Shown here: in pieces, positions 26,544 through 28,088 of the stretch
How the letters are laid out: each line of letters opens with the position of its first letter
Position numbering within the stretch: position 1 is the first letter of the stretch
DNA from: VBDM01 sp035280025
GTDB lineage: Bacteria > Pseudomonadota > Gammaproteobacteria > Burkholderiales > SG8-39
Direction of reading: 5' to 3'
DNA: 28,088 nucleotides
NCBI GenBank assembly: GCA_035280025.1
Contig: DATEGT010000269.1
Location: 1 to 28,088 of the forward strand
The notes under the pieces: generated by a model
Database searches by the model: none
Seen by the model: the letters and a program-made list of their open reading frames with translations, nothing else
Told to the model about the DNA's origin: nothing
Position numbers and translations under genes: made by a program

Positions 26544-27422
26544 CTATTCGAAGAATTTTACCAGTTCGCCGAGCAGCTCGGCGGGCGCTTCCTCGGGAAG
26601 ATAGTGGCCGCAGTCGAGAGCGCGCCCCTGCACGCTCTCGGCCCGCTCGGCCCAATCGGCGAGAGGCTTGAAGCAGCGCTCTATGGTTCCGTGCTTGCCC
26701 CAGAGCACGAGCAGCGGCGCGGCCACCTTGCGCGCGATGTCGTCCTCGTCGTGCCGGAGGTCGATCGACTCGGCCGCGCGGTAGTCCTCGCAGCTCGCGT
26801 GGATCATCGCCGGATCGCGGAAGCACCTGCGATATTCGGCGAGCGCCTCGGGCGAGAAGGCCTTGAGGCCCGCGTGGCGCGTTCCGATGTGGCTTTCGAG
26901 ATAGAAATCGGGATTCGCACCGATCAGCGTCTCCGGGATGGGCTCGGGACGGAGGAGAAAGAACCAGTGGTAGTACGACTTGGCGAATTCGCGGGTTACG
27001 CGCTGGTACATGGTGCGGGTCGGGATGATGTCGAGCACCGCGAGCTTTCTCACTTGCGCGGGGTGGTCGAGCGCCATGCGATGGCCGACCCGGCCGCCGC
27101 GGTCGTGGCCGCACACGAAGAACTCATCGTGCCCGAGCGAGCGCATGACTTCGACCTGGTCCTGCGCCATGGCCCGCTTGGAATAGTTGGCGTGATCGGA
27201 CAATCCATGCGGTTTCTCGCTGTCGCCGTAGCCCCGCAGGTCGGTGGCGACGACGCTGAACTGCTTTGCCAACTCGGGCGCCACCTTGTGCCAGATCGCG
27301 TGGGTCTGCGGATAGCCGTGCATGAGCAGCAGCGGCGGCCCGACGCCGCCGTGGACGACGTTGATCGCCGCGCCGCCCGTCCTGATCCGCCGCCGCTTGA
27401 ATCCCGGAAAAAGGCCGTTCAC
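26544..27422 (-). CDS. Alpha/beta hydrolase, haloacetate (fluoroacetate) dehalogenase type
   Basis: This 292-residue alpha/beta hydrolase closely follows the fluoroacetate dehalogenase pattern. The nucleophile is aspartate D107 in GHDRGGRVGHRMALDHP. R108 and R111 are in position to bind the carboxylate. D131 (LDIIPT) and H273 (CGHYL) complete the catalytic triad. H152, W153 (YYHWFF) and Y214 (DYRA) match the halide pocket. The spacing D107 to H152 equals that of the Burkholderia FA1 enzyme (D104, H149) as I remember it. The enzyme should hydrolyse haloacetates to glycolate in the cytosol; epoxide hydrolase relatives lack this full residue set. The GTG start at 27422 overlaps the ArnD-like stop by 4 bases (GTGA). 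Phenotype or substrate cannot be proven from sequence. Confidence 0.85.
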   Translation of the reverse strand: MNGLFPGFKRRRIRTGGAAINVVHGGVGPPLLLMHGYPQTHAIWHKVAPELAKQFSVVATDLRGYGDSEKPHGLSDHANYSKRAMAQDQVEVMRSLGHDEFFVCGHDRGGRVGHRMALDHPAQVRKLAVLDIIPTRTMYQRVTREFAKSYYHWFFLLRPEPIPETLIGANPDFYLESHIGTRHAGLKAFSPEALAEYRRCFRDPAMIHASCEDYRAAESIDLRHDEDDIARKVAAPLLVLWGKHGTIERCFKPLADWAERAESVQGRALDCGHYLPEEAPAELLGELVKFFE

Positions 27423-28088
27423 GAGAGAAATTCCCTGCCCTGGAGGGCGAGCGAGCCCGAGCGTCCCGGCACCGCGCCGAGCGCGATCTCGTTGCGCGGC
27501 AGGCTCTTCAGATCGAGCGATTCGGCCAGGGCGCGCAGGGGCACCAGCTCGTAGCCCTGGCTCTTCCATCCGGCGAGCATCGCCTCGAACGCGCCCGCGA
27601 GCTTTCCGCCCTCGAGCTCGGCGTGCAGCGTGTAGACGTGCCCCTCCGCGGGGGCGGTCCGCGTCAGGCCGAGCAGGCGCTCGGCGACGTTCTTCGCGTT
27701 GATCCCGTCGGTGCCGATCAGCTCGTCGAGCGTGGGGAGCGTGGTCGGAAGCTGCGGGCAAGCGACGATCTCGGCGCGCCACACCGGGACGAAGGGACAG
27801 GTCCCGCGCGTGTCCGAGCCGTAGTCGAATCCGAGGCGCTGCGTGAGCCGCAGCGCATGGAGGTTCATCTGCCAGCCGGCCGCGCCGTGGGCGCGCGCCG
27901 GCTCGCCGAAGATCTCCTCGAAGCGCTCGCGCGCGAGGCGCATCTGCCGCTCGGTCCACTGCGCGTCGGCCGCGCCGACGCCGTCCTGCCATTTGACGTG
28001 GTCCCAGGTGTGGATGCCGACCTCGAAGCCCGCGTCGCGCACCGAGCGCATGACTCCCCGGCAGCGCCGGCCGATGTCGGGCCCGGGC
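27419..28088 (-). CDS. arnD: ArnD-like polysaccharide deacetylase (5' end outside window)
   Basis: About 223 C-terminal residues of a NodB-fold deacetylase are visible; the frame continues to the window edge, so the ATG at 28051 is internal. The visible start reads PDIGRRCRGVMRSVRDAGFE. The metal-binding HxxxH is in EVGIHTWDHVKWQD. Other segments are AAGWQMNLHALRLTQRLGFDYGSD and the C-terminal HVYTLHAELEGG. These match ArnD, which removes the formyl group from undecaprenyl-phosphate-4-deoxy-4-formamido-L-arabinose in the lipid A modification pathway leading to polymyxin resistance. Other arn genes would lie outside the window if present. The stop overlaps the dehalogenase start by 4 bases. 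Confidence 0.78.
   Translation of the reverse strand, partial: PGPDIGRRCRGVMRSVRDAGFEVGIHTWDHVKWQDGVGAADAQWTERQMRLARERFEEIFGEPARAHGAAGWQMNLHALRLTQRLGFDYGSDTRGTCPFVPVWRAEIVACPQLPTTLPTLDELIGTDGINAKNVAERLLGLTRTAPAEGHVYTLHAELEGGKLAGAFEAMLAGWKSQGYELVPLRALAESLDLKSLPRNEIALGAVPGRSGSLALQGREFLS

Overview
This GC-rich window is almost wall-to-wall protein coding. It looks like chromosomal housekeeping and accessory-metabolism DNA from a betaproteobacterium. The placement is inferred from gene content and order: a yciB-bolA-parvulin operon converging on a long single-chain purL, bamC next to a YycJ-type metallo-hydrolase, and an ArnD-like deacetylase close to a PIN-PhoH gene. I see no rRNA, tRNA, insertion sequence, integrase, CRISPR array or phage gene. 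No stretch over 300 bases lacks a gene.

Layout. (1) 1-1563 (+): the 3' part of bamC, then a metallo-beta-lactamase-fold hydrolase. (2) 1568-3194 (-): a RoxA/YcfD-type JmjC oxygenase overlapping a small DUF7931-like gene. (3) 3241-4269 (+): a Bcp/PrxQ-type peroxiredoxin and a SlyD-like FKBP prolyl isomerase, then at 4313-6624 a membrane-anchored glutamate-synthase-like FMN/Fe-S protein and an uncharacterised beta-rich outer-membrane-type protein. (4) 6621-9199 (-): a translationally overlapping pair, an L-2-hydroxyglutarate-dehydrogenase-like FAD enzyme and a bifunctional NAD(P)HX repair enzyme. (5) 9296-15429 (+): a TPR/O-GlcNAc-transferase-like glycosyltransferase overlapping a fused HyuA-HyuB 5-oxoprolinase-type enzyme by 4 nt. 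(6) 15475-18153 (+): a chimeric protein with a small winged-helix-like N-terminus, about 300 residues of charged helix, one transmembrane segment and an AsmA-like periplasmic domain. (7) 18205-22128 (+): purL. (8) 22141-23780 (-): yciB, bolA and a periplasmic parvulin. (9) 23917-24153 (+): a tandem CDGSH iron-sulfur protein. (10) 24172-28088 (-): an ArnD-like deacetylase (5' end outside the window), a haloacetate-dehalogenase-type hydrolase, a PIN-PhoH ATPase and an exported methyltransferase-fold protein.

How the genes may work together. Three enzymes at 6.6-15.4 kb (NAD(P)HX repair, L-2-hydroxyglutarate oxidation, 5-oxoproline hydrolysis) belong to families that clear metabolic side products, so the region may be a loose metabolite-repair neighbourhood. 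Envelope functions recur (BamC, outer-membrane-type protein, AsmA-like protein, YciB, parvulin, ArnD-like). The most unusual items are the AsmA-like chimera, the secreted methyltransferase-fold protein and the dehalogenase with a complete fluoroacetate-dehalogenase-type active site. I did not find a clear-cut multi-gene defence or mobile system.
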